Positions 1 to 11,375 of a DNA stretch of 64,000 nucleotides are shown here, one piece after another. This stretch comes from Triglochin maritima (lineage: Eukaryota; Streptophyta; Magnoliopsida; Alismatales; Juncaginaceae): positions 28,766,326 to 28,830,325 of the forward strand of contig OY821791.1 in the NCBI GenBank assembly GCA_963682175.1, written 5' to 3'. Positions within the stretch are counted from its first letter, which is position 1. Every line of letters starts with the position of its first letter. A model generated the notes under the pieces. That model searched no databases. It saw nothing but the letters and a program-made list of their open reading frames with translations, and was not told where the DNA came from. The position numbers were made by a program, and so were the translations under genes.

Positions 1-1569
1 TTATATTTAACCGCAAGTGCACGGCCGCGTTGAAGCGGTGGCAAATACGGGTCGTCCACTGGGAGGTGTGTCGACACTTGGTTTATTCGAAGGCGAGAGG
101 TAAAAAAGAAGGGAGAAAGATGTATTACACTAATCTAAACTACAAAGCTGAAATGAAATGCAAAGGAAATGAAGATAAGCAATAAAACTAAACCCCAAAG
201 GGGGTAGAGAACAGATGTGAACATAAAGATGTGTGTGTGTGTATGTGTGTGTTCAATTAAGCTCCTCACAACATGTAATGCATGAAATCATAAAACTACA
301 TCCAATCTTGCCTCTACATGAATTAAGATAAGACTACATCATTAAAACATACAAGGCAATGATTGGAATGAAGCTACATGAACTCAAGTATAAAGACTAG
401 ACCCTACTATGCCTCCACATGAATTAAGATGACTACATCATTAAAACATACAAGACATTAGCTAAGGAAAAGGCAACAAGAGTACATACACTACAAATTG
501 TGTTTCCAACATTAACTTCATCCATATCCTAACCTTATCATTCCCCATAAAATAGGTCCACTAATCAAAGCATAAGCTAAGCTTCATTCAAGAGCATTAG
601 CATATCAAAGATAAGAGTGGAGACCCATTAGATGGTTATGGAAATCATATAAAGCTCAAGGGATAAAAATAACACACACTTAATACACTACATTATTATA
701 TCACATATTTCTCCACCCCCCAAATGGGGATGGAACTACTCACTACTCATTACACTAACTAATTTAGCAAAGGAAAGCATAATACTGAAATGAAATTTAT
801 ACTACTTAAGCAAGAAATATTAAAGAAGCATAAAACTAAACAAACAAATAAGCATGCAAATGAAAGGAAATTAAACTAAGAGAGAAACAACATCATTAAG
901 AGAAAACTTATATTATTAACTCACTCAATTACAAGTAGCTCTTCCTCCACTAGAGTTTTGCTTCAAGGCTTCACTCTTAGTAGGGAAGATGGCCACCAAG
1001 AGGGAGATGGATACAATGGGAGGTGAAGAGTTCTATTTATAAGCATGGAAAAAGCTAATCAGGGACAATCCCCCGATGTGGGACTAAACCAATACCAAAA
1101 ATAGCCTAAACGAACACTAATACAAGTCCAGGAGAAGTTGGGGCGGATTTTGCATGATCCAGACCGCCAATTGGCGGTTCCAGACCGCCAATTGGCGGCC
1201 TATAAAGCCCAGATCCGTCTGGGTCTTCTGGTGGGCTTGCCTTGGTGTGTTTCTTGGTCTTGGATGCATCTAACTTGTTTAGTGGAGCTCCGACCCGAAT
1301 CGAATTGACAAAATACTCCTCATGATGGTGTGGAGTTTCCTGTTTTGCTCTTAGGTCCTTCTGTCTTACGATCAGGTCCTTCTCCCTTGCATCTTGGTCC
1401 CCAGGTCTCACAATTAGGTCCTTTTTTCCTGCTTTTGGGTCCTTTCATGGCTCTTCTCTTCAAACCTCTTTATTTCTGAAAACTAAACATAAAACTCGTC
1501 ACGTAGCATTGCTTAGGTGTAAGATAATGGATATAAGGTACAAATATAAGCATGAAATGATGTCAATCA
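1..1569 (-). repeat. Athila-type LTR, almost complete (LTR 'A')
   Basis: Read on minus, this LTR begins TGATTGACATC at 1569 and runs to the window edge; by comparison with 17,699 only about a dozen terminal bases lie outside. It matches the two LTRs of the Athila-like element at 17,699-32,028. It carries a TATA box (minus, about 1,036-1,044), two CCGCCAATTGGCGG palindromes (1,164-1,177 and 1,185-1,198), five RGTCC motifs spaced 21 bp apart (1,354-1,444) and the conserved U5 block (1-80). It abuts another LTR fragment at 1570, so it appears inserted in it. Whether it is a solo LTR or the end of an element to the left cannot be seen. Confidence 0.85.
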
Positions 1570-1977
1570 ACTGCCAATTAGCGATCTGGGACAGCCAATT
1601 GGCGGTCTGGATCGTCTAGATCTGGCCCAGTTGTGCGTGACTTCTTTGTAGCTTCATTTCTTCTTCTGTAATGTACCCTAATTGGTTGTGTGAGTTGCGA
1701 CCCGAATCCAATTGCCAAAATACTCCTCATGTAGGTGTGGAGTGCTTGACTTTGCTAATTAGTCCTTTTGGGTTTACATCCGGGTCCTTCTCTCTTGGAT
1801 CTTAGTCCATAAGTCCTGCAACTTAGTCATTTTCTTTGCTTTAAAGTCCTTTTTGAATCTCTTCTTCTCATGCTTGTTTATTCCTGAAATATAAACATAA
1901 AACTCGTTACGTAGCATTGCTTAGGCTAAAAATAAAAGATATAAGACACAAATATATACATGATATGATGTCAATCA
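1570..1977 (-). repeat. truncated LTR 'B' (U3 half)
   Basis: On minus it starts TGATTGACATC at 1977 and is cut at 1570 by LTR A. The internal region of a short gag-type element lies directly upstream on minus (1,978 onward), so this is its 3' LTR. Its U3 resembles LTR D (12,876-14,183). It contains an imperfect CCAATTGGCGG palindrome near 1,594-1,605. There is no clear polypurine tract at its junction (bases at 1,978-1,995). Confidence 0.75.
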
Positions 1978-3440
1978 GAGGTTCATGATCATGACACAAA
2001 GGTGTCTAATTCAAAGGATCAAACTTACAAAGCTCGAACATCTCAAGAGTTTGGTTGTAATTGAGTAATATAAGAAGAGTTTCTCCTGTTGCGGTATTGA
2101 AGTTATGATCGTCAATCCAAACTCCCAACCAATAGGTTGGTGCGTTGGAACATGGACAACAACCCCATTATCTCGGCCCGACGCACCAGGCGAACAGAAA
2201 ATGAGTCTCTTACCCAAGGTACCCTCTAAGGAACTCGCAAGACCTTCATTGGCAATGTACTTGTTTGGTGTCCCTTCATTTTCAAGATGATCATGACCTA
2301 TAGTGAGAGACAAACTCTCACTAGGTCGTATGAAATTAGGGGTATTAGGGAGCTCTTACTCTACAAAAGATGAGTCATCAAAAGGCACAACATTAAGATC
2401 TTGTGGCTCAATGGCCACGGGACAAAAAGATAAGGCACAATCATATGCCGACCCATAATGAAACTGGTCCATGTTATTCTCAATTTGAATCGAATCCCCC
2501 ACCAAGTGATCGTGAATTGAAACCCCAAGTCCCTCAGACTGACTAGGAGTTTGACTTTGAAAGATTGTGCTTTGAATTTGTGGATGTGGTGGTGGTTCGA
2601 TATCAGAAGATAAATCCTAATGTTGACAAGAAATGTCACCCTCCTCACGTTTACTTAATTGTTGCGTCATCTGACTCACTTGCATTGCCATATTTTGCAT
2701 GGATTTTGAGTAGTTTCCATGAACATTTGGAGATTTTATTTCAAGGAATCAAGTATGGTGTCAACTATGAGGCTTAAGTCAGAATTTTGGAGATTTTCAG
2801 GTTGGGTATTTATGGGTTGAGAATGAGTCCAATGATTGGTAGTAGGGTGTTGCTAGAATTCTGGGTATTTGGGATGAGGATACTGGGGTGGGCATGAAGT
2901 ATGATACTCAGGAATTCTAAAGTTTCACCATGAATATGTCCTCCATGGGTAAGACATGAATGCGTGAGGTTCATAATGAGTATTTTGGGGAAAACATCAT
3001 CATATTCGGGTTCAGGATGAACATACGAACACTCTTCGAACACCTGACCACTTCAACCACTCTGGTCATCTGACGTGGCTTCTGGAACCACCAATCCAAT
3101 CAAACTCTCTACTGAACACATGAAAGAGGCCAAACTTTCTTGTAATTTCTCAGTTTGTTGACCAACATATGATCCGACACAACTAGATGGTGGTGTAGCA
3201 GTCAGTGTCTCTCTCATATTAACCTAATATGAAGACTGCTCAACCTCATAATTACGATTGTTCCAACCAAACTGGGTGTTAGTCTGAGGCACCCCAAGAC
3301 GCATGGGTCTTGAATACAAGGGCAGGTAGTCTTGGTCCCAACAATGAAATGAATGGTCCATTTATCTCAACGCAGTACTCTCGAGTCAACCACTCTCACC
3401 ACCACGAGGCCAAACTCGCAAAAAATGCTCGACTCGATCC
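1978..3440 (-). pseudogene. decayed gag-like region of element 1
   Basis: Minus-strand pieces match the plus-strand gag remnant at 11,376-12,410. The segment at 2,810-3,043 has a CSYVHPEPE-like stretch equivalent to CPYVPPEPE in the other copy. The preceding zinc knuckle has lost its first Cys residues and carries a stop. The segment 2,011-2,313 encodes the conserved 3' peptide beginning near LTIGHDHLE (about 88% identical by eye to the copy at 12.54 kb). Frameshifts and stops break the reading, so no functional Gag is expected. Pol is absent. Confidence 0.6.
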
Positions 3441-4491
3441 TAAAATGCTTATAGAGAGTGTAAAGGAAAGGAGAGTAGAACGTAGAAGTAGGTGAGAAGA
3501 AAATGACTCAGAGGAGAAGGGAAGAATCCTTAAAACTAGCGTGGGTAAATGGTGAGGGTAGCAGCCTAGTCTAGCAAACACAGCTCAAACAAGCTTAGGT
3601 TGGCTATGGGTCCTTAAGCTAGACGACGCCTAAGTTCGAGCTTACACTGCCTCAACACGCATCACATCCCTACGACAAAGACCCGACCTCAACACGCATC
3701 CGGAGATCTCGTCTCTCCTACTATCGACAAAGTGGGCGACGTCGATCAGGCTATGGTGGTCGCGACTGGATCACTCTCCTAATGCACCCGAGGACCTTAG
3801 GGGTCATTGTCTACTTGATTTTAGATTAGGACTCTTAATCAGGTGTGATTTTTAGGGCTAAGAAAAGGGTGATGAAATTCCACACCGTATCTTGTACGGG
3901 ACGACCCCCTTTGGTTTTTTTGAATCCTAAGCTAGAAATGAACACACCAATCAATCAGTTACCTCACTCTTGTTCTGATGAACCTTACTACTAATGCATA
4001 CTCTAACCATGCATGAATGAGAGAATGGGTGCACCTTCCTCACGCCACCAATCGACTACGAAAATGTAAAGAAAAGACGACTGCGTGTAAGGTCTACAAA
4101 TGATGCATGGCCTAGATGACAATTAATCTAATCTATTGCTTTGAGTTTTAGGGTCCAAGTTGTCTTAAAAAAGGATCACGCAAGCCAAATTAATTACTGA
4201 CACTTAAACAAAATATACATGGCATAAACAGTGGAAGTAAACAACTAGTAATAGGCAAAGGAAGCTACTGCAAAAATAGAATTCAAAAATAGCTCACCAG
4301 AGACTCCAATAGCGGATCCAAATCTGCTACTGGCGGATAGTCTGGGAATTCTGGTCCCCAGACTTTACCAGGATGCTCCTAAGCATCATTGGGTCGCCCC
4401 TGTCCACTTGTAACACTTTCCAGTAACCAAAAGAGAAAAGAAAACGTAAAAACAAAAACACCACCGAAATGGTGAACTCGACTATGAAAAT
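3441..4491 (-). other. leader (5' UTR) of element 1
   Basis: This non-coding segment lies between the PBS and the gag remnant. It shares a conserved block (about 3,690-3,830) with the leaders at about 10,990-11,120 and 29,770-29,950. The shared text includes GATCAGGC and GTCGATAG-type strings. A degenerate relative of the CCGCCAATTGGCGG motif lies near 4,305-4,340. No gene is seen. Confidence 0.55.
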
Positions 4492-4512
4492 GGCTCCTTG
4501 GCAACAGAACCA
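4492..4512 (-). promoter_or_regulatory. degenerate primer-binding site
   Basis: On minus, immediately inside LTR C, the sequence TGGTTCTGTTGCCAAGGA resembles the tRNA-Asp primer-binding site TGGCGCCGTTGCCGGGGA used by Athila elements, with several mismatches. Its position relative to the LTR end (4519) is as expected. Confidence 0.6.
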
Positions 4513-4518
4513 AAAACT

Positions 4519-6062
4519 TGATTGATTCAGTTATAATAACCGTAAGTGCACAACGTCGGTGAAGATACAGCAAGTGTGGATCGTGTCCACGAAGTGCGTG
4601 TGCGAGTCTGAGTTCACAATACTCTAGTGGGAAAGGAAAAGAGAGATATGAGGTCGGAATTACACTACGATATGTACTAAATCAGAAAACAAACAATAAA
4701 AATAAACTCCTTAGGGGGTAGAAAAAGAATACGGAAATGAGAATATGTGTAAGTGTGTGTGTTTATTGGTGCTCATCATAACATGTAATACATGAAATCC
4801 ATAAAAACCAAATTCAACTTTGTCTACGTGAAATAAGATAAAACATTATCATTAAAACATACAAGACAATAATTGAGATGATGCTAACATGAATTGCATC
4901 ATGACCAAACCCCACTATGTCTCCACATGAAATAAGATTTAACACAATCATTACAACATACAAGACATTAATTAGGATGAGGCCAACATGAGCACATGCA
5001 TACACATGTCATGTTTCCTCCTTATCCACTCCATCCTTATCCTCACCTCATCATTCCCCATAAAATAGGGCCACGAATATAAGCATGTGCTAAGCATCAC
5101 TCGAGAGCATTAGCACATCAAAGATAAGAGTGAAAATGTCATTCAATGGTTATGGAACTCTTGTGAGGTTCAAAGGTTAGGATTAACACACACTTAATAC
5201 ATCACCTAATCACATCACCTTCTTCTCCACCCCGTTGTGGGGATGGACTACTCCCTACTCATATCTAAATTCAAGAAAACATAAAAACAACACAAAACCA
5301 TGATAGAAATGTAGAAAAGTAGATTAAACAAGGAACAAACATAAAGGAAATTGCATCAAAATGGAAGACATCAATGTAAAGAACAATAATTAAACTAGAT
5401 TGAAATGAAAGATTACAAGGTTTCCTCCTCCTCCTTTTACACTAATGAGCAGTAAAAATAAGCCTAAACTAATGGAGGCAGCAAGAAGAAGAAGAAGAGA
5501 GGAGGGATTACAGTGGTATTTATTTCTTAATACATGGTTAGGATTAATCTGGATGTAATCGGACGGCTCTAAATCAAATTTGATAGTTTGGGAGTGCTTT
5601 GACCCTTTAAGCCGACCTGCTACCAAAATCCGAGATCCAATGGATCAGAGTTATCCACCAATGGCGGATCCGGTTGCTTTGATCTGGCTAAAATTTGTCT
5701 GGCTTTTGCGTTCCTTTGTTTGGCACATGGGGTCAAGCCATAGTCCACTGTCTCGAATCGGTTCAGTTTTAATTGATGAAGTACTGATATGGTTCAAGTC
5801 ATGTGTGACAATATTTTGTACTTCACCATCAGGTCCCTCCGGGTTCTCACTTGAGTCATTCCTGATTTGCGATCCAGTCCTTGTGCGTTACAAATACGTC
5901 CAGAAGTCTTCAACTAAGTCCATTCTTGTTGCATTTAGGTCATTTTCTCTTCTTTATTGCCTAAACCCAAAAATACATAAAATAAACACTCGAGTAGCAT
6001 AAATATGGGGGTAAACTAAAGGATATATAGTATGACTGAAATGTATGATATGCTACTAATCA
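4519..6062 (-). repeat. LTR 'C' (5' LTR of element 1)
   Basis: 1,544 bp; on minus it begins TGATTAGTAGCATATC at 6062 and ends AATCAATCA at 4519. It belongs to a diverged LTR subfamily (same start as 8,064 and 34,109). It carries an RGTCC array at about 5,832-5,942 with 20-22 bp spacing and a diverged U5 block at 4,545-4,615. The 140-codon plus-strand ORF at 5,580-6,002 is antisense to the U3 and not a gene. Confidence 0.75.
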
Positions 6063-6613
6063 ACGGTCGACTGGTACGGGATAAATGGTTGATCATTTCC
6101 TTAAGAATAATGAAACGTTTGAGCCAACTTAAGCTACGGTCGAATCAATTGGGCTACAACTTAAGTCATTCGTTGAACCAAATGTGGGGGCGGTCGACCG
6201 ATTAGAGGATTTTAACCAGGTAAGAGATTAACAATCGAACGCAAAAAGAAGGTTCGTTCAACCGAAAATAATAAGCACTTTTGGGAGACAAAAATGTCTT
6301 CATCCGGTTGACCGCCAATAAGGCATTGTTCGACCGTTGGCCAAACATATTTAGGGGTTTGGGTAATTAGCTAGCCTTGAATTAGAAATTCATTGGCTAA
6401 CTCCTTTCTTTCTTAATCTTGTTTAGAGATTGGTAAACACTTGGAGGAATTCTGAGATGATTTAAGTGCAACATGACTCCACATCTTCGAAAAGGTTTTT
6501 GAGAACCTTTTGGGTATGATTTTCTTCTATACAATTTAATATTTATGTAGGATACATATGTTAAAATGTATAGTCTGTGTTTTATACACAAGTATAGGGC
6601 ACGGAATCCTACA
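6063..6613 (+). repeat. 3' part of an LTR of the GGTCGACC family
   Basis: The stretch containing AATCTTGTTTAGAGATTGG (about 6,415), then the 'gaaccttttgggtatga' text and the ending AATCCTACA (to 6613), matches the downstream parts of the solo LTRs at 22,656-24,705 and (reversed) 59,232-61,422. Degenerate GGTCGACC palindromes occur at about 6,063-6,340. Its upstream part is missing where LTR C abuts. Confidence 0.65.
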
Positions 6614-7090
6614 AAAATCACTATTTGTAAAACCGTTAACTGGTAGAAACGATCAAACGGAAAACTTGTTTCGGTCGACTGTTCTGCACAGACAGACAGA
6701 AGTTTGGTTTAAGTGATTTTCCTACCTAAGTTTGGGTGACCTATTGATGTCCAATTGATCTGAAATTTTATGTGTGACTTCTACATGGAACCAAGTGTGT
6801 ATGATAATAGATTTTAACTCTTGTATGCTCAAGTTCACATAAGTTCCTAAGACTCAAATAAAAGGTAACATTACATGTCTTCAAGTGACTTGATTACATG
6901 TCTTGACTTCATTCCATTCTTCCTTGAGTCTTGATCACCTGTAGATGTTAGCACAATACAATATATGTTCTATGCATTATGTGTGCTTCTCTACATTTTA
7001 TTGTGATTAAGATTAAGTTAATTAAATCATCAAAACACGGATTAAGGCCAAAAAGCCAACACAAAAACTTCTTAGTACAAAAACATTCAA
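6614..7090. other. unassigned AT-rich stretch
   Basis: No credible ORF, LTR end or RNA gene is seen. One GGTCGACTG relative of the palindrome motif lies near 6,670. It could be internal sequence of the element whose LTR ends at 6613, but no PBS was recognised. Confidence 0.3.
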
Positions 7091-8063
7091 TAACAATGAA
7101 AAGAAACTAGAGAATGATTGCCTTAATCATTTCAAGAGCCTTTTTACTTCTCAAAGTATCCTTAACCATGATGCGTTATTTAATTGCATTCCTAATGTCA
7201 TTTCGGAAACTGACAACCAATCCTTATTGGATATCCCAAGTCTAGAAGAGATTTAAACAAGTCATCATGCAGATGCCTTTAGAAAACTCTCCACAACCTG
7301 ATGGATTAATTGCCTACTTCTACCAGCAAATCTGGGACATCAATAGGGACCTCCTGGTAGTAGTTGACAAATATTTCTTCAGAACCAAGTCCCTTGTCAA
7401 GGGTTGTAAGTCCACTTTTTGGCTCTTATTCCCAAAACTAATAATCCATCTAGTATAAGTGATTATAGACCTATTAGTCATTGTGCTATCCACTACAAAA
7501 TCATGTCCAAAATCATTACTTTTAGGCTCTCCCTCATCCTCCCCAAGATAATCTCCACTCAACAAGGTGCTTTTACCAAAACTAGGCATATTGAAGATAA
7601 TATTAGTCTAGCTCTTGAATTAACTCGACATCTTGATGATAAAAATTAGATATGGAAAAAGTTTTTGATAGAATCAAATAGAATTTTCTTTATAAAGTCA
7701 TGCATGCTTTTGGGTTTTCTGAGGATGTCATTACCTTGATTAGCTCTTGTGTTGAAAGCAACTACTTTTCTATTCTTCTTAATGGAACTTCTACTTTTTT
7801 TAAAAGTACAAGAGGACTTGGGCAGGGAAATTCTCTCTCCCCTAGTCTTTTCATTATAGCAGAAGAAGTGTTAAGTAGAGACTTAACTGATCTCCCCTAG
7901 ATCAGTTTGACTAAGCCTACAAAAGCCATCAGAATTGCCACAACATCTCACATTTACTATTTGCTGATGATATCCTTATCTTCACAAATGGAAGCAAGAA
8001 CTCCTTGAGAAATCTTATGAATTTTGTCAACAATTATGAAGAGACATCTGGATAGAGGGTGAA
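7091..8063 (+). pseudogene. LINE (non-LTR retrotransposon) reverse-transcriptase fragment
   Basis: Broken plus-strand reading frames give the order of an L1-type plant LINE. First comes a linker like HFKSLFTSQ (about 7,125). Then MPLENSPQPDG (7,270), SDYRPISHC (7,460), QQGAFTKTRHIEDNI (7,560), LGQGNSLSPSLF (7,820) and a degenerate F/YADD region near 7,960. These are RT motifs of the LINE family, where SPGPDG and YRPIS are usual. Several stops and frameshifts separate them. The endonuclease and 3' end are missing: LTR X starts at 8064 inside the RT, so the LINE is older than that LTR. No function is expected. Confidence 0.85.
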
Positions 8064-9260
8064 TGATTAGTAGCATATCATGCATCATATTCATGTTATA
8101 TATCCTTAATTTTACCCCAATATTGTGCTACTCGAGTGTTTGTTGTTATACACAAGGACCCATCTACAAGAGGGAAGGACCTAAACGTAAGCCCGAAGGG
8201 ACCAAATAGCAAACTGAGAAACTTCACACCATCACGAGGAATATTTTGGCAATTAGATTTGGGCCCAGACTCCAATAATCGATCTGAGTGCACCCCACAT
8301 GAACAATTGAAGCACTAAAGAAGATATCCAAAAATGTATCCGGTCCAACAAAAAGTGACCGCCAATTGGCAGTCCCGTTGGATCATAATTCGAACTGGTT
8401 TTGCGTGGATATGGGTTGTCTGTTTATGTCTATTTTGGGAATATTGCATTAGTCCCACACTGGGGGGATTATCCCAAGTTGCCTTTTTCATGTCTATAAA
8501 TAGAACTCCTCTTCCTCCTTTGTAAACTACACATTGCTTGGTGGCCATTCTCTCTACTTGGAGTAAGCCTTGGAGCAAAACTCAAGCGGAGAAGAATACT
8601 ACTTGTAATGTGAATCATGTAAATAAAAATAACTCTTCCTAGTTTTGTTTTAATGTTGTCTCCTTTTGACTGCGTGTATGTTTTGCTTAGTTTTGTTTTC
8701 GTAATCTTTGTATAACTAGTTAGAATGTCTTTCTTCCTTAGTAAAATTAGTTAGCTTAATGAGTAGAGAGTAGATCCACCCCCATTTGGGGTGGAGGTGA
8801 TGTAGATTATGTGATAGTGATGAGTTCTTTTATTTGTGTCATTTCATGTGCTTAATGTAGATCTATACTCATAGCACGCGTAAACTTGTACTAGATGAGA
8901 TAATGTCCACACTAGGTACTTATCTCATGAGAGCTTTAGAGTTTATCTTGTTTCTTGTAATGGTTTGATGGAAATGGCTTGTCATGTATGGATCCATGTT
9001 TTGTGTACATTCACATGAATGATTTAGGTTGTATGTAGGATTAATTGATACTCTAATGGCCACACTAGATACTTATTGCATGCTTGACAATCTAAAATCT
9101 ACCTCAACTTTATGTGAGATATGCACGTTCATGGTTTGCCATGTAGTGTTGTGTATCCTACACTTAGATTCTACACTAGCTTCTACTTGTATGTCACACA
9201 AACTACACTTGTGCCTAATTGAAATGAAGACTCACTCACACACACATACTTACACACCTC
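8064..9260 (+). repeat. LTR 'X', 3'-truncated, inserted in LINE
   Basis: It begins TGATTAGTAGCATATC, as in LTR C. It contains RGTCC-complement (GGACC) motifs with GAC cores at 8157, 8178 and 8200, an imperfect CCGCCAATTGGCAG palindrome (8,359-8,372) and a TATA box (about 8,500). The R/U5 hairpin CCACCCCCATTTGGGGTGG is at about 8,777. Text stops matching this subfamily near 9,260, where LTR Y1 takes over, so the right part is lost. Confidence 0.7.
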
Positions 9261-10321
9261 CACTCCAGGGGGATTGTCCCTGATTACCTTTTTCTATGAC
9301 TATAAATAGAATTCTTCTTCTTCCCTTGTTTTTTACCCATTTCTTGGTGGAATTCTCTCTACTTGGAGTAAGCCTTAGAAAAAAACTCAAGTGAAGAAGA
9401 ATGCTACTTGTAATGCGAGTCATGTAAAAAAAATATTTTTTCTTAGTTTGTTTTAATGTTGTCTTCTATTTTTGCATGCTTAGTTTAATTTCGTTTTATC
9501 TTCTTTTCTAAATGAGTAGTGAGTAGTTCCATCCCCCTTTGGGGGTGGAGATAATGTACATATATGTTGTGAAGTTTGGATGTGTGATGAATTTTTGATT
9601 GCATATACTTTCATGTTTATATGTTCATCGGGGGTGTTTTAATCATCTACATGTTGGGAGATTTTTGATGAGTTTTGTCATAAGATTTAGACACTTCCCA
9701 TGCTTAGTTTTCTCATGTTTATTGACTGAAATTTCCTGTTGAATATGCTACATGTTAGTTAGGTGTTAGTATTTGTGTTTGCTTGCTTGATTGATTGAAG
9801 AAACTTTGCCTTGATGAGTTTTTCCATAACATTTAGACACTTCCCATGCTTAGCTTTGTTCTTCACATGAGTTCCTGGTTTTTTATGAGTCTTGCCATAA
9901 CATTTAGACACCTCTCATGCTGAGCCTAGTCTTATGTTAATCAAGTAGTAATTGCCTATACGTTGTGTGAATGGATTGATAGGTTTTGCCACATCTTTAG
10001 ACACTTCCTATGCATAAAGACACATACATGACACACACATACATGCTTACATGCGTCATTTATCACTTATTTTACTTCATATGTGCACACACTCCACCCC
10101 TTAAGGGGTTTCGTTTCTGGAAATTTATCTTGCTTTCGTTTTCCTTATTTGATGCTTGCAAGTTCAGTGTAGTTTAGCTAGTGTAATCACAACTCTTCTA
10201 CCATCTTTTCCCACTTGCCTTCGAAAGAACCAGAGTCGACACACCTCCCAATGGACCGACCCGTATTTGCCATGTCTTCACCGACGCCGTGCACTTACAG
10301 TATTTAAAATGAACACAATCA
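9261..10321 (+). repeat. LTR 'Y1', 5'-truncated
   Basis: From about 9,261 the sequence closely matches LTR Y2 (32,029-33,471), ending GAACACAATCA at 10321. It has a TATA box (about 9,300), four spaced copies of a TTTAGACACTTCCCATGC-like repeat (about 9,681, 9,830, 9,897, 9,991) and the conserved U5 block (10,235-10,305). A PBS follows directly, so it acts as a 5' LTR. Its U3 start is missing. Confidence 0.75.
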
Positions 10322-10327
10322 AGTTTT

Positions 10328-10345
10328 TGGTACCGTTGCCGAGGA
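10328..10345 (+). promoter_or_regulatory. tRNA-Asp-type primer-binding site
   Basis: TGGTACCGTTGCCGAGGA, six bases inside the LTR end, matches the Athila tRNA-Asp PBS TGGCGCCGTTGCCGGGGA except for a few substitutions. Confidence 0.75.
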
Positions 10346-11375
10346 GGTGCTCTGTCTAGTCTCCGGTTTGGACGATTCGAGTGGGTTTGATTTAGTTTTT
10401 GTTTATTTTCGGGACATTGCAGCATTGGGGGAGGTACCAGGAGAAATTGGAGGAAGAAAAACACCAAAGTGACTGCCAGTCAGCAGCCTAGGACCGCCAA
10501 CTGGCAGCGTGGTGAGCTTCTTTTGCTCCAATTTTTCTTCTGGTTGTTTGTTCCTTCATTCTAGTGGTCTAGGGCTCAATTTGGCATGTTTTAACCTGTA
10601 ATTTGCCTCCAGATCAATAATTAATCCCATTTTAGACAACTTGGACCATAAAACTCAAAGCAAAAGATTAGACTAATTGCCATCTAGGTCATGCCCACTT
10701 GTAGACCTTGCATGTACATTGTCTTTCATTTGCTTTAAATTCTTGTTGTCGATTCCTGGCGTGAGTACGTGCACTCATTCTCTCATTCATGCATGGTTAA
10801 ATCATGCATTAGTTAGTAAGATGCATTGTAACAAGAGTGAGGTGAGTGCTTGTGTGGTGAGTTGCTTGCTAGCCTAGGATTTCAAATCATTTTAAGGGGC
10901 ACCACCTATAGTCTTCAAGAGAAGGTGGGGGATTTCTTCACCCCTCCCTTAGCCCCACAAACCACACTCAAGTGAAGCCTCAATCTAAAATCAAGTAGAC
11001 ATTGCCCATTTGGACTCGAGCACATTAGGAAAGTGATCCGGTCACGACGGTCATAGCCTGATCGGCGTTGCCCACTTTGTCGATAGTAGAAGAGACGAGA
11101 TCTCCAGATCTTGGCTCACTTGCTGGGCTTTGTGGTCTTCATCGTAGGGAGGTGAGGCGTGTTAAGGCAGCGTGAGCTCGAAGTTAGGCGTCATCTAACT
11201 TAAAGACCCATAGCCAACCTAAGCTTGTTTGAGTCGTGTTTGCTAGACTAGGTTTCTACTCTCACCCTCTACCCACGCTAGTTTTAGGGATTCTTCCCTT
11301 CTCCTCTGAGTCCTCTTCTTCTCACCTTCTTCTACATTCTACTCTCCTCCCCTTTACACTCTTTGTTAGTGTTTT
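10346..11375 (+). other. leader of element 2
   Basis: Non-coding segment homologous to the leaders at 3,441-4,491 and 29,563-30,592 (both minus). It contains a pair of CCGCCAACTGGC-type motifs at about 10,482-10,507 and the conserved block 10,990-11,120. The small ORFs here are not conserved between copies. Confidence 0.55.

Larger units (their letters stand above)
1570..6062 (-). mobile_element. non-autonomous Athila-like element 1 (gag remnant, no pol)
   Basis: Order on minus: LTR C (6,062-4,519), a PBS-like site (4,512-4,492), leader, decayed gag, a conserved 3' segment, LTR B. The internal region is only about 2.5 kb and shows no protease, RT or integrase. The plus-strand element at 9,261-14,183 has the same order and the same odd internal/3' LTR junction. 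The 5' and 3' LTRs are related but clearly not a recent identical pair, so this is an old or recombinant unit. Mobility, if any, would have needed proteins from an Athila partner (inference). Confidence 0.6.

Noticed and set aside
5580..6002. 140-codon plus-strand ORF
   Set aside because: Antisense to LTR C U3; not conserved in related LTRs.
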